From the NCBI GenBank assembly GCA_035315185.1, contig DATFYE010000194.1:1-64000 (forward strand): a stretch of 64,000 bases of DNA. The letters are read 5' to 3'. Origin of the DNA: JADGQN01 sp035315185. GTDB taxonomy: Bacteria; Desulfobacterota; Syntrophorhabdia; Syntrophorhabdales; WCHB1-27. Positions 9,977 to 17,658 of the stretch are shown piece after piece. Positions within the stretch are counted from its first letter, which is position 1. Each line of letters begins with the position of its first letter. Under the pieces are notes generated by a model. The model was not told the origin of the DNA, searched no databases, and was given only the letters and a program-made list of their open reading frames with translations. A program made the translations under genes and the position numbers.

Positions 9977-10804
9977 ATGAACACTAACCAAGTCGTTATT
10001 GTTGAAAGGAAGAACGGGGTGGGAATAATCACTCTTAATCGTCCCAAAAAAGCCAATGCTCTAAATCACGAACTAAAGGAAGCAATTACAAAGGCCCTCG
10101 AAGAACTGGGGAGCGATACTAAAATCGGTGCGATACTTCTTAAGGGGGCCGGTAAGCATTTCTGCGCAGGACAGGACTTTAACGACGTAGTACTGGGCAC
10201 AGATCAGAAGGATCTGGAGGAATGTCGTCATGTGTTTTCGTATGCGGTAACAACTATCTTCGAGCAAATAATCAACATGGGTACTCCCGTAATTGCCGCG
10301 ATCCGGGGCATGATCACAGGAGAAGGCCTTCCGCTGGCAATCTCCTGTGATCTCGTTGTCGCGTCGGACAACACGGTGTTTCAGTTCCCGGGAACCAACC
10401 TTGACGGGATTAGCATAGGCCCAGGCGTGGTTGCAGCTCGGTACATGGGCATTAAGGAGGCCATGTGGTACTTGCTGACCGGTGAACCCATACTAGCCAG
10501 TGAGGCGAAACGTCTTGGAATGGTTAATCGGGTTGTTCCTGACGAAAGGCTGGAAGAAGAAGCCATGGCGGTGGCAGAAAAAGTCGCTTACAAGACACTA
10601 CGAAACTCAGTTGCAGTTAAGGAGCTGGGTAAATCAGTTTTTTATATGGCTCTGGATATGGAGCGGAGCAAGGCATTCAGGTATGCGCACCAGATGCTCG
10701 CTCAGATATTTATTACACCGCCAGCAATTGATGGCGCAAAGTTGTTTCTTGAGGGAAAATTGACCAAGGCGCAATTACAGTTAGAAGGTCTTGTCAAGGA
10801 GTGA
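9977..10804 (+). CDS. Crotonase-fold protein lacking both hydratase glutamates
   Basis: 275 residues of the enoyl-CoA hydratase/isomerase superfamily, with a strong AAAGGAGG ribosome site. The oxyanion-hole segment (AGQDF, about 64-68) and the second glycine-rich segment (TGEGLPLAISCD, 114-125) align well with hydratases. However, the two catalytic glutamates fall on Pro119 and Gly139. A standard syn-hydration is therefore unlikely. Other crotonase chemistries (isomerisation, decarboxylation, C-C hydrolysis, dehalogenation) are possible. It sits between the CoA ligase and a second, complete crotonase in one operon. Confidence 0.8.
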   Translation: MNTNQVVIVERKNGVGIITLNRPKKANALNHELKEAITKALEELGSDTKIGAILLKGAGKHFCAGQDFNDVVLGTDQKDLEECRHVFSYAVTTIFEQIINMGTPVIAAIRGMITGEGLPLAISCDLVVASDNTVFQFPGTNLDGISIGPGVVAARYMGIKEAMWYLLTGEPILASEAKRLGMVNRVVPDERLEEEAMAVAEKVAYKTLRNSVAVKELGKSVFYMALDMERSKAFRYAHQMLAQIFITPPAIDGAKLFLEGKLTKAQLQLEGLVKE

Positions 10805-10907
10805 GAGCGGCTCGCCTGAATTAACCGTTGGAAACCGCCCGGTTGTGTTGTGTTGAAAAGCATCATGTGGGGTTTGAAGAATACTTCAGTTGAAAGCGAG
10901 ATTAAAT

Positions 10908-11699
10908 ATGCCCAAGACAAAATACGGCGATATCATCCATAGGCTGGAAGATGGAATTGCCTTCCTAACAATTAACAGGCCTCAAAAACTGAACTCCATG
11001 ACTACAAACACTTTATGGGAGCTTCGTCAGGCTATCACGGAAGCCGATGCTGATGAGGACACCAAAATCATTATTTTGACCGGGTCGGGCGAACAGGCCT
11101 TTAGCACCGGATTTGATGTTGTGAATGTGCCGAAACTTTCGATTGTTGAATCACGTCAGCTTCACATCCGCAATTCCGTACTGACCAAAGCGCTCATGGG
11201 AATAGGCAAGCCGATAATCGCGGCAGCCAACGGAATGGCCTTGGGAGCTGGTTTCGAAATCAGTCTTCTATGTGATCTGACAGTTGCGGCTGAATCAGCA
11301 ACATTTGGGATGCCGGAACTGGCTATAGGAGCTTACCCCGGGACCATCGCTCCGGCGCTGCTTTGGCACCTTGTTGGTGTCAAAAAGGCCAAGGAGCTAC
11401 TCCTTACGTGCAGGCGTATAGGCGCTCATGAGGCAGCGAGCCTTGGGCTTGTTAACGAAGTGGTTCCTGACGACAAATTGATGGAAAGGACGCTTCAACT
11501 GGCGAATGAGATCATGGGTATGGCCCCTCTCCCAATGACTATCTTCAAGGCAAGGATGAATAGCATGTTGCGGGTTCTGTTGGAAGAGGAGATGAGCCGG
11601 TTTGTTGAAGTACAGGCCCTTGTTTTCGATACCCTTGATTTTAGAGAAGGTCTGGACGCTCTGAAGGAAAAACGCAAACCGATATTCCGTGGCCATTGA
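10908..11699 (+). CDS. Enoyl-CoA hydratase/isomerase family protein
   Basis: 263 residues. Unlike its neighbour it keeps both catalytic glutamates: Glu117 in GAGFEISLLCD and Glu137 in FGMPELAIG. A true enoyl-CoA hydratase is the simplest reading. I chose ATG 10908, which gives the usual N-terminus; a TTG six codons upstream is possible but has no better ribosome site. It lies about 100 bp after the first crotonase and 46 bp before the TRAP small permease, consistent with one operon for uptake, activation and beta-oxidation-like processing of an acid. Confidence 0.85.
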   Translation: MPKTKYGDIIHRLEDGIAFLTINRPQKLNSMTTNTLWELRQAITEADADEDTKIIILTGSGEQAFSTGFDVVNVPKLSIVESRQLHIRNSVLTKALMGIGKPIIAAANGMALGAGFEISLLCDLTVAAESATFGMPELAIGAYPGTIAPALLWHLVGVKKAKELLLTCRRIGAHEAASLGLVNEVVPDDKLMERTLQLANEIMGMAPLPMTIFKARMNSMLRVLLEEEMSRFVEVQALVFDTLDFREGLDALKEKRKPIFRGH

Positions 11700-11745
11700 G
11701 GAAGGCCCCTCGGGTACAGCTCATTACACCACAGGAGGACAACGG

Positions 11746-12237
11746 ATGAAACATTTTTTATCGGCTATTTACAGAACTGATGTAGCGCTACATGTCGTGG
11801 CTGGATCAGTGCTGGCTTTCATGATAGTCGTCACTCTCCTCGATGTAATCATGAGAAATGTGGGGCATCCTATTGTGGGCTCCGTGGAAATTATTTCATT
11901 TTGCGGCTCTGTTGTAATAGGCTTTGCGATGCCCTATTCATCGTGGATGAAGACCCATGTCTACGTTGACTTTCTCGTAGACAAACTGAAGCCGAGAAAT
12001 AGAATGATTATAGACGCCTTCACGAGATTGATGGGTATTATCTTGTTTTCCTTCGTCGGTTACAACTTTATCCTCTTTGGAATGGGATTAAAGAGTAGCG
12101 GTGAGTTGAGTGCAAGCTTCAAGCTGCCATACTACCCTATCGCTTGGGGACTCGCTTTCAGTTGTTTCCTTCTGACTTTCACCCTCTTCAGTGATTTTGT
12201 GAGAACGATTGCTTCAAAAGGAGACAGCAATGAGTGA
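11746..12237 (+). CDS. TRAP transporter small permease, DctQ family
   Basis: 163 residues with four hydrophobic segments, the typical size of a DctQ subunit of the inner-membrane TRAP complex. ATG 11746 follows AGGAGG; the frame reaches further upstream only through sequence that overlaps the crotonase end. The last 8 bp overlap the start of the large permease (ATGAGTGA), which suggests translational coupling. It works with the DctP-like receptor at 7081. Confidence 0.88.
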   Translation: MKHFLSAIYRTDVALHVVAGSVLAFMIVVTLLDVIMRNVGHPIVGSVEIISFCGSVVIGFAMPYSSWMKTHVYVDFLVDKLKPRNRMIIDAFTRLMGIILFSFVGYNFILFGMGLKSSGELSASFKLPYYPIAWGLAFSCFLLTFTLFSDFVRTIASKGDSNE

Positions 12238-13537
12238 GGTCACCGTAGGCATACTTGGCCTTGTTATATTATTGGCCCTCTTCCTTACGGGAATTGAACT
12301 CTCGTTTTGTATGGTTATTGTTGGTTTTGTAGGGTTTGCTTGTCTCAATTCGTTTTCGTCAGCCTGTGACCTCGTGGTGAGAGACTTTTTTGAAACTTTT
12401 ACGAACTATGGTCTTACGGTTATCCCTCTCTTCATGCTCATGGGGCAGATTGCATCCAATTCGGACATTGCAAAAAGGTTATATCTGGCCGCGCATCGAT
12501 GGGTAGGCCACGTGCCTGGCGGGCTTGCCATGACGACGGTAGTAGGCGCCACAGTATTTAAGTCTATGTGCGGGTCAACCTTCGCGACGGTAGCTACCTT
12601 TTCAGGGATTGCCATCCCCGAGATGGACCGTTACGGTTACAAAAGGGAGCTGTCATCGGGTATCGTGGCCTCGGTGGGCACCATCGGCATGCTGATCCCA
12701 CCCAGTATTGTGCTTATTATTTATGGAATCGTTGTCGAGCAATCCATCGGACGACTCTTTCTTGCGGGAATTATTCCGGGTCTCTTGATTTCAGCCCTCT
12801 TCATGGTTGTTATCTACGGGTGGGTGCGTATCAGTCCGGAGATAGCGCCGAAGGCCGAAAAAGCATCATTGAAAGAGCGCATTAGAGTACTCCCTGAGTT
12901 TATCATCGTTGCCGTCATTTTCCTTTTTGTTGTCGGTGGGCTTATGGTGGGCTGGTTTAGCCCCACCGAAGCGGGCAGCATGGGCACGATTGCTGTCATC
13001 ATACTGGCCGCTGCTCGCAAAGAAGTGAATTTCAAAATGCTAGTAAAATCCTGGGATGAATCCTTAAGGACCTCTGTCATGACACTTGTCCTTATTGCGG
13101 CGTCTGCGGTACTCGGTCATTTCCTTGCTATCACCGAAATACCCTTTATAGCGGCAAATTGGGCAACATCTCTTCCCATCCCCCGCTTTCTCACTATGAT
13201 CCTTATTATCCTAATCTATCTGCTGGGTGGAAGCTTTATTGACGATCTTGCCTTCATGATACTTGCGACTCCTATTTTCTATCCTGCTGTTATAAAACTT
13301 GGTTATAATCCTATCTGGTTCGGTATCATGGTAGGAATCACGCTCATGATCGGCGTTATTATCCCGCCGGTGGCAATCTGTGTCTTCATCGTGCGGAACA
13401 TCACCGGAATTCCTTTCAACACCATCTACAAAGGCGTCCTACCCTTCTTAATAAGCCTTGGTATTGCCGCGCTTCTCATGTTTCTCTTTCCGGGACTTGC
13501 AACGTGGTTGCCGAATCTCTTTATGGGAGCAGAATAG
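12230..13537 (+). CDS. TRAP transporter large permease, DctM family
   Basis: 435 residues, about 11-12 membrane segments, the ion-coupled transport subunit of the TRAP system. The conserved GGxFxPTEA-type segment appears as GWFSPTEAGSMG (about 245). ATG 12230 has AAAGGAG at the right spacing and overlaps the DctQ stop. It ends the operon; no terminator with a T-run was found in the following 300 bp. Confidence 0.9.
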   Translation: MSEVTVGILGLVILLALFLTGIELSFCMVIVGFVGFACLNSFSSACDLVVRDFFETFTNYGLTVIPLFMLMGQIASNSDIAKRLYLAAHRWVGHVPGGLAMTTVVGATVFKSMCGSTFATVATFSGIAIPEMDRYGYKRELSSGIVASVGTIGMLIPPSIVLIIYGIVVEQSIGRLFLAGIIPGLLISALFMVVIYGWVRISPEIAPKAEKASLKERIRVLPEFIIVAVIFLFVVGGLMVGWFSPTEAGSMGTIAVIILAAARKEVNFKMLVKSWDESLRTSVMTLVLIAASAVLGHFLAITEIPFIAANWATSLPIPRFLTMILIILIYLLGGSFIDDLAFMILATPIFYPAVIKLGYNPIWFGIMVGITLMIGVIIPPVAICVFIVRNITGIPFNTIYKGVLPFLISLGIAALLMFLFPGLATWLPNLFMGAE

Positions 13538-13709
13538 AGACGTAACGAACTGGACGATGTGCAAGATCGGGCCAGCCGTTGTTGAGAATATGGGATCAGG
13601 CACGCCGTTGAGGGCTGACGATTACCACGTGAAACAGCGGCCGGGTATGAAAAGAGAAAAAGTGAAGACTACAGGAAGGAAGACTCGCGTTCCTTAGATC
13701 TTCTGCTGT

Positions 13710-13735
13710 TGTTACCCACTGTCCTCTGGGTAACA
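13710..13735. repeat. 9-bp inverted repeat (hairpin) in the 13538-13880 gap
   Basis: TGTTACCCA and TGGGTAACA are perfect complements around an 8-nt loop. No T-run follows, so it is either a weak terminator for the TRAP operon or a binding site. The rest of the 13538-13880 gap holds only the promoter listed next. Confidence 0.5.
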
Positions 13736-13765
13736 CCTCGAGGAGCCTGAAATGTTGCCGTCGCG

Positions 13766-13794
13766 TTGACTGCCTAAGCATGCACTAGTACAAA
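13766..13794 (+). promoter_or_regulatory. Candidate sigma-70 promoter for the selenoprotein gene
   Basis: TTGACT (13766-13771), 17-bp spacer, TACAAA (13789-13794): five and four matches of six. It is 86 bp upstream of the ATG at 13881 and no other gene lies between. Confidence 0.5.
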
Positions 13795-13880
13795 TTGAAA
13801 GCTTGAAATAGTTGTTGTAATCTTGCGGCATTTCTCTGATAATGGAAGACAAAGGGAGACATTGCCTCGGGAGAGATTCC

Positions 13881-14768
13881 ATGAAACACCTTCAGACACA
13901 CCGGTCTTTCGTGAGCTACATCGATCGAACCCGCGAGTATTACGCAGCCCAAGGTTACCTTAACGCTTACGCCTGGCCCCGCCACGACGATGCCCCCTTT
14001 ACCCCGTTGCAGAAGCCTCTCTCCGAATGCCGGGTGGGATTGGTGACCACGGCGGGTAAACCACAAACCAGAGTAAAAACCGACGCCCTCGGGCTGGGGC
14101 TGGAACTGCGGGACTTATATGCGGAACTGGCGAATCCACCACCGACGTATCTATTCACCGACGGTCTCGGTTGGGACAAGGAAGCGACCCACACCGAGGA
14201 CATTGACAGCTTTCTGCCTGTTAACCGCTTGCCCGAATACGCTGCTGTTGGCCGTGTTGGCTCGGTCTCACCGCGCTTTTATGGAGTACCGACTGATTAC
14301 AGCCAAAGCAGGACGTCAGAGCGCCACGCCCCAAAAATCCTTGAATGGTGCCGTGAGGACGGTGTTGACGCCGTGCTTCTCCCGGCTCTCTGACCGGTGT
14401 GCCACCAGACCGTGAGTCTGGTTGCCAGGCATCTGGAGGCGAATGGGATTCCGACCGTAACCATGGGCTGTGCTCGGGACATCGTCGAAGAGTGCGGTGT
14501 CGCCCGCTTCGTGTTCACGGACTTTCCGCTGGGAAATCCGTGCGGAAAGCCCTGGGATGCAGCTATGCAGCGCTCGATCGTGGGGACCGCACTCGACCTG
14601 CTTGAACGGGCTTGGATGCCGCGCACTACGGTTCAGACGCCCTTCCAATGGGGCGACGATGGATGGCGTGACGCCTTCATTCGGGTGGACGACAGCAACC
14701 GCGAGGCGCTTGCCCGGGCAGGGGAGGAACGCCGCCGCCTTCAAGCAGAAGTGAAACCAGGTCGGTGA
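13881..14768 (+). CDS. GrdB/PrdB-like selenoprotein (UGA read as selenocysteine 171)
   Basis: One 295-residue product if the in-frame TGA at 14391-14393 is decoded as selenocysteine. Both sides of the TGA stay in the same frame and form one family sequence: ...VDAVLLPAL-U171-P-V-C174-HQTVSLVARHLE..., a U-x-x-C redox motif like that of selenoprotein B of glycine, betaine and D-proline reductases. A stem-loop directly after the TGA fits a bacterial SECIS element. ATG 13881 has GGGAG upstream. It is shorter than classical GrdB (about 430 residues) and no grdA, grdC, prdA or trxB partner is in the window. The substrate is unknown. Alternative: a pseudogene with a nonsense mutation, which the hairpin and intact 3' part argue against. 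Confidence 0.8.
14391..14425 (+). promoter_or_regulatory. UGA codon plus SECIS-like hairpin
   Basis: After the TGA (14391-14393), ACCAGAC (14404-14410) and GTCTGGT (14416-14422) form a perfect 7-bp stem around the loop CGTGA. Two more G-C pairs form outside a single mismatch. The loop G is 19 nt from the UGA, within the distance used by SelB-dependent bacterial SECIS elements, which also need a G in the first two loop positions (here the second). Confidence 0.75.
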
Positions 14769-14785
14769 TATTCCTTGACTGTGTT

Positions 14786-15487
14786 CTATTCACCCGCCAG
14801 GGTCGGGTTGAGAACGCGCCCCATGAAGAGGATGCTGTCGGTGGCGTTGTGACGGATCAGGAAGAAGAAAGGGTGGTCCGCGCGAAACACGGGTATCCGT
14901 GCGCGGAACACAGCCACTGTCATGCCCACCCCTGTGGCGGCTGCAGCCTCCGTGCCCTCCTCGTTCACGTCTACAAACGCCTTGTGGACGACGATCCCGA
15001 TGGAGAGCCATCCGGGCTTGCCGTCCATCCCCGAGAAATCAGCCTTACCTGCAACGAAGGCGTCGACCATACCCATGGCTGAGAGCGTCCTGCCGAGCTC
15101 GAAGCTCGAAGTCATCTTGAATCGTGGCAGGAAGACTTCGACCTCCTGCTTCTGGAGATTGTTCGTCCAGTGCTTGAGGTTTTCGGCTGTCAGCTGTTTT
15201 TCAAGATCGGCTAGTCCGTCTGCCTTCTTGGGAAGGAGGATGAGCATGGAGAGTTCTCCGCCCGCATAGGGAAGCTCCAGGACCTGAAGATCAGCGCGAT
15301 CCGCGTAGCCGAACTGCTCTTTCTGCATCATCATAGGAGCCTGTACCGGCTCGCCGGCAATTCGGTAAAAAGGGGCGTCTTTCGTCGCTTCCTTCTTGAA
15401 CGCCGTCGACCAGTTCCCCTTGAAGTAGATCGCGTTGGCGAGCACCAGCCGGGTGGGAGAGGTGAGCATGCCCCGCTGGATGAGATC
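14786..15487 (-). pseudogene. Serpin, N-terminal third missing
   Basis: The frame encodes about 230 residues of a serine protease inhibitor. It begins at a RDLIQRGMLTSPTRLVLANA-like stretch that belongs in the middle of a serpin. The reactive-centre hinge (EEGTEAAAATG) and the C-terminal signature (DHPFFFLIRH) are intact. The first ~150 residues of the fold, including the first strands and helices, are absent: upstream sequence changes abruptly at a palindrome (15488-15537). The ATG at 15469 has no good ribosome site. A serpin is unusual in an anaerobic bacterium and suggests transfer, followed by decay. Confidence 0.75.
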
Positions 15488-15885
15488 TCTAACTTGAGAG
15501 TTCCCTGTAGCAAGCTACAGGGAACTCTCAAGTTAGATTTCGGTGCTGGTAAGGTGGTGGCCATGCAGTAATGAAAAAACTGAATCTTGACTTGAAGACG
15601 CAGGCCGTTTACCGGATACCCCCGTTTCTTGGCATCCTGTTTGTGCTCGATGATGAAGGGATCGTCACTTTGTTTGTGAAAGACTTCTTCCGGAGTCTCT
15701 TCATAAACGGAGGAATCTACAATCTTGACCCACTCGTTTTCCTGAAGCTGCACCTTTTGGTTTATATTTTTCATGTATTGACGTGGAAGAGGCTTAATGG
15801 CGTCCACGGAAAAGACAACGGCGACGATTATGAGGCAGTAGCCAAAAACCAAAGTTGCAATGAGAAAACTCTTTCTCGCCTGCAT
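15331..15885 (-). pseudogene. Truncated membrane-anchored protein of unknown function
   Basis: A good ribosome site (AAGGAGG) precedes the ATG at 15885. The first ~115 residues look genuine: a signal/anchor helix at about 8-27, then a charged soluble part. I do not recognise the family. From about residue 117 the frame enters the palindrome and then reads the serpin region in a wrong phase, giving an Arg-rich tail that is surely not native, until the stop at 15331. The original C-terminus has been lost together with the serpin's N-terminus. Confidence 0.55.
15488..15537. repeat. Perfect 24-bp inverted repeat with 2-nt loop
   Basis: Left arm 15488-15511, loop AA, right arm 15514-15537; all 24 positions are complementary. 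It lies exactly where the serpin fragment and the upstream membrane-protein fragment meet. A fold-back insertion, a mobile-element scar, or a sequencing/assembly fold-back artefact would all look like this. Confidence 0.9.
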
Positions 15886-15998
15886 CCCGCGCCTCCTTGT
15901 GCAGATTTCTAAAATCCGTTAAGTCGGCACATCGCGTTGGTTTCTCCATCACATTCTAACAAAATGTCATGCGAAGTAAAGAATATCTTCAGGCATGG

Positions 15999-16199
15999 CT
16001 ATCCAGTCGGGTTCTCGCTCTTCGCTGCTACCTTGACCACATGGGCCTTGATAAAGGCCTCCAGGGTCTTTTTGCTGTACCTCACGCATTTACCGGTTTT
16101 GATATAGTCTGGGGCTTGTCCTGTGCTTCTCCACTTGGCCAGAGTATGAACGCTTACCCGCAAAAACTGGCTTGCTTCTTTAGGTGTTAAGAGTTCCAT
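15999..16199 (-). CDS. Small helix-turn-helix (AlpA/excisionase-like) protein
   Basis: 66 residues. It starts MELLTPKEASQFLRVSVHTL, the typical first helix and recognition helix of the MerR-like excisionase/AlpA fold (HTH_17), which acts as recombination directionality factor or small regulator. ATG 16199 is preceded by AAGGAGGT at ideal spacing. The frame is open further upstream but that part has no ribosome site and odd composition. It is in one direction with the recombinase. Confidence 0.75.
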   Translation of the reverse strand: MELLTPKEASQFLRVSVHTLAKWRSTGQAPDYIKTGKCVRYSKKTLEAFIKAHVVKVAAKSENPTG

Positions 16200-16341
16200 G
16201 CTACCTCCTTCAGGCATGTTGGGCCAGGGCGCGGTAGGTAAAGCAGATTTACCACGTCCGAAAAAAGCCTTCGTGCGCAAAACGGATATACGAAGACCTG
16301 TGGGTTCCCATATGGGCATCCCGCTCTCCCTCCCCCCTCCC

Positions 16342-16542
16342 TCAAACGTTCTTACCATTTGGCAGTTCCAAAAGCTCTGCAGCCTTCTCTTCCACATGGG
16401 CCAGAGTCCGCGCCTTTTCATCATCGGTCATGGAGTCGAACACTTCACAGAGTCGTTGCATCTCTGGTTCTTGCGATATGTCCTTGTTACCAACCGTTCC
16501 CTTGGTAACAGCGTCGGCTTTGATTAGGTTCAGTTTCCTCAT
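16342..16542 (-). CDS. Hypothetical protein coupled to the recombinase
   Basis: 66 residues, mostly charged helix in the second half (MTDDEKARTLAHVEEKAAEL). Its ATG overlaps the recombinase stop by one base (TGATG), which implies translational coupling. Family not recognised. It could be a small accessory factor of the recombination module. Confidence 0.5.
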   Translation of the reverse strand: MRKLNLIKADAVTKGTVGNKDISQEPEMQRLCEVFDSMTDDEKARTLAHVEEKAAELLELPNGKNV

Positions 16543-17213
16543 CACGCAGCTCTCTTCAAGATATTCCGCACTGTCTTTGGATGCCACTGTGCGCCTATCG
16601 GCTTGTATCCTCTCTCTTCAAGTTCGTTACAGATTGCCCTCAGCGTATAGCCCTTGTCGCGTAGCTCATTGATAAGCGTGATTCCTTCCTGTTCTTTCGC
16701 ACTCTCGATCAGACTCTTACCATCCGGGGCTAACCTATATCCGTAGCGCACATGGCCGACTCGCTCTTTGTTAGCGACCTTCAGCCGTAAGACGTCCCTG
16801 GTTCTCTCGCTGATCGTGTCGCGTTCCCATTGATTCATAGAGGCCATGATGTTTAGGAAGAATTTACCCATTGCAGTCTTGGTGTCTATCTTCTCGGTGA
16901 TGCTGTGGAAGGCAACAGATTTCTTCTCTACGAGGTCCATGAGGCTGAGGGTATCCCTTATCCTTCGGGAGAGCCGATCAAGCTTGTAGACGACAACAGC
17001 GTCAATCTTGCTGCCTTTTATGAGGGCCATGAGGGCCTGTATTCCCTCTCGGGTTAAATCCTTTCCGCTTTTCCCTGCATCCTCGATGATCTCTACAAGT
17101 CCAAGCTCATTCAGTTCACAGTATGCCATGATCTTCGCTCTCTGGTTGTCCAGGCTGATGCCTTCCCGAGCCTGCTCGTCTGTACTCACGCGAATGTAGC
17201 CGACTGCTTTCAT
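16542..17213 (-). CDS. Serine recombinase (resolvase/invertase family with recombinase domain)
   Basis: 223 residues from ATG 17213 (AGGGGG 6 nt upstream); an ATG nine codons earlier (17240) has no ribosome site. The N-terminal resolvase domain begins with YIRVS, so the nucleophile is Ser10; the Arg-rich catalytic segment appears as YKLDRLSRRIRDTLSLMD. From about 145 a short recombinase/HTH part follows (GYRLAPDGKSLIE...). It is smaller than large phage integrases (about 450-550) and larger than plain resolvases (about 185). It may mobilise this region or invert DNA. A perfect sigma-70 promoter with an overlapping palindrome lies upstream. Confidence 0.85.
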   Translation of the reverse strand: MKAVGYIRVSTDEQAREGISLDNQRAKIMAYCELNELGLVEIIEDAGKSGKDLTREGIQALMALIKGSKIDAVVVYKLDRLSRRIRDTLSLMDLVEKKSVAFHSITEKIDTKTAMGKFFLNIMASMNQWERDTISERTRDVLRLKVANKERVGHVRYGYRLAPDGKSLIESAKEQEGITLINELRDKGYTLRAICNELEERGYKPIGAQWHPKTVRNILKRAA

Positions 17214-17269
17214 GGAAGCCCCCTTTTTCGTTTTCGTCATGTGTTCTATGTTGTACGTCCTTATCCTTA

Positions 17270-17301
17270 ATTATATATAGATATACTGGCTTGTCAAGCC
17301 A
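17270..17301 (-). promoter_or_regulatory. Consensus promoter and operator-like palindrome for the recombinase
   Basis: On the minus strand TTGACA (17292-17297) and TATAAT (17270-17275) are both perfect, 16 bp apart. The -35 box lies inside the palindrome TGGCTTG-N-CAAGCCA (17287-17301). A dimeric protein bound there would block the promoter; the divergent HTH gene at 17366 is a natural candidate, by inference only. Confidence 0.7.
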
Positions 17302-17365
17302 AAGATGATAACGGCGAACAAATAAGTATTGCTATAGACGATCACAGACAGTATGCTTGTGGATT

Positions 17366-17605
17366 ATGGCAGAAGAGATGACAAGGCGTTTGTTCTCGGT
17401 CAAAGAAGCTTGTCACTACCTGCACCTTTCCCGCACTACCCTGTATCACATGATCGAACGGAAAGAGATTAACCCGGTGAATATCGGCGGTAGAACGCTC
17501 TTTGACCGGAACGACCTTGACGAGCTTATAGAGAAGTCAAAAGAGCCGAGGGCAAAGGCAGCAAAGAAGAAAGGGAACAAACCAAAAGGAAAATCCCGCC
17601 AATAA
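17366..17605 (+). CDS. Excisionase/AlpA-type HTH DNA-binding protein
   Basis: 79 residues. An HTH_17 fold at about 8-57 (FSVKEACHYLHLSRTTLYHM, then the wing VNIGGRTLFDRNDL), followed by a Lys-rich tail (KAAKKKGNKPKGKSRQ) that may hold DNA unspecifically. It is transcribed divergently from the serine recombinase, 152 bp apart. The ribosome site is weak. It probably acts as recombination directionality factor or as repressor of the recombinase. Confidence 0.75.
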   Translation: MAEEMTRRLFSVKEACHYLHLSRTTLYHMIERKEINPVNIGGRTLFDRNDLDELIEKSKEPRAKAAKKKGNKPKGKSRQ

Positions 17606-17658
17606 GAAGAAAGAAAGGGCCAGCTCTCACCAGCCCTTCCAGTCGGACCGTTTCTTCT

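Noticed and set aside
9977..10804. Annotation of the first crotonase as 4-chlorobenzoyl-CoA dehalogenase
   Set aside because: In a by-eye alignment the dehalogenase's catalytic Asp falls on Ser, so the specific assignment is not supported despite the suggestive neighbours.
14397..14768. Separate downstream gene after the TGA at 14391
   Set aside because: It has no ribosome site, continues the same family and frame as the upstream part, and the TGA is followed by a SECIS-like hairpin.
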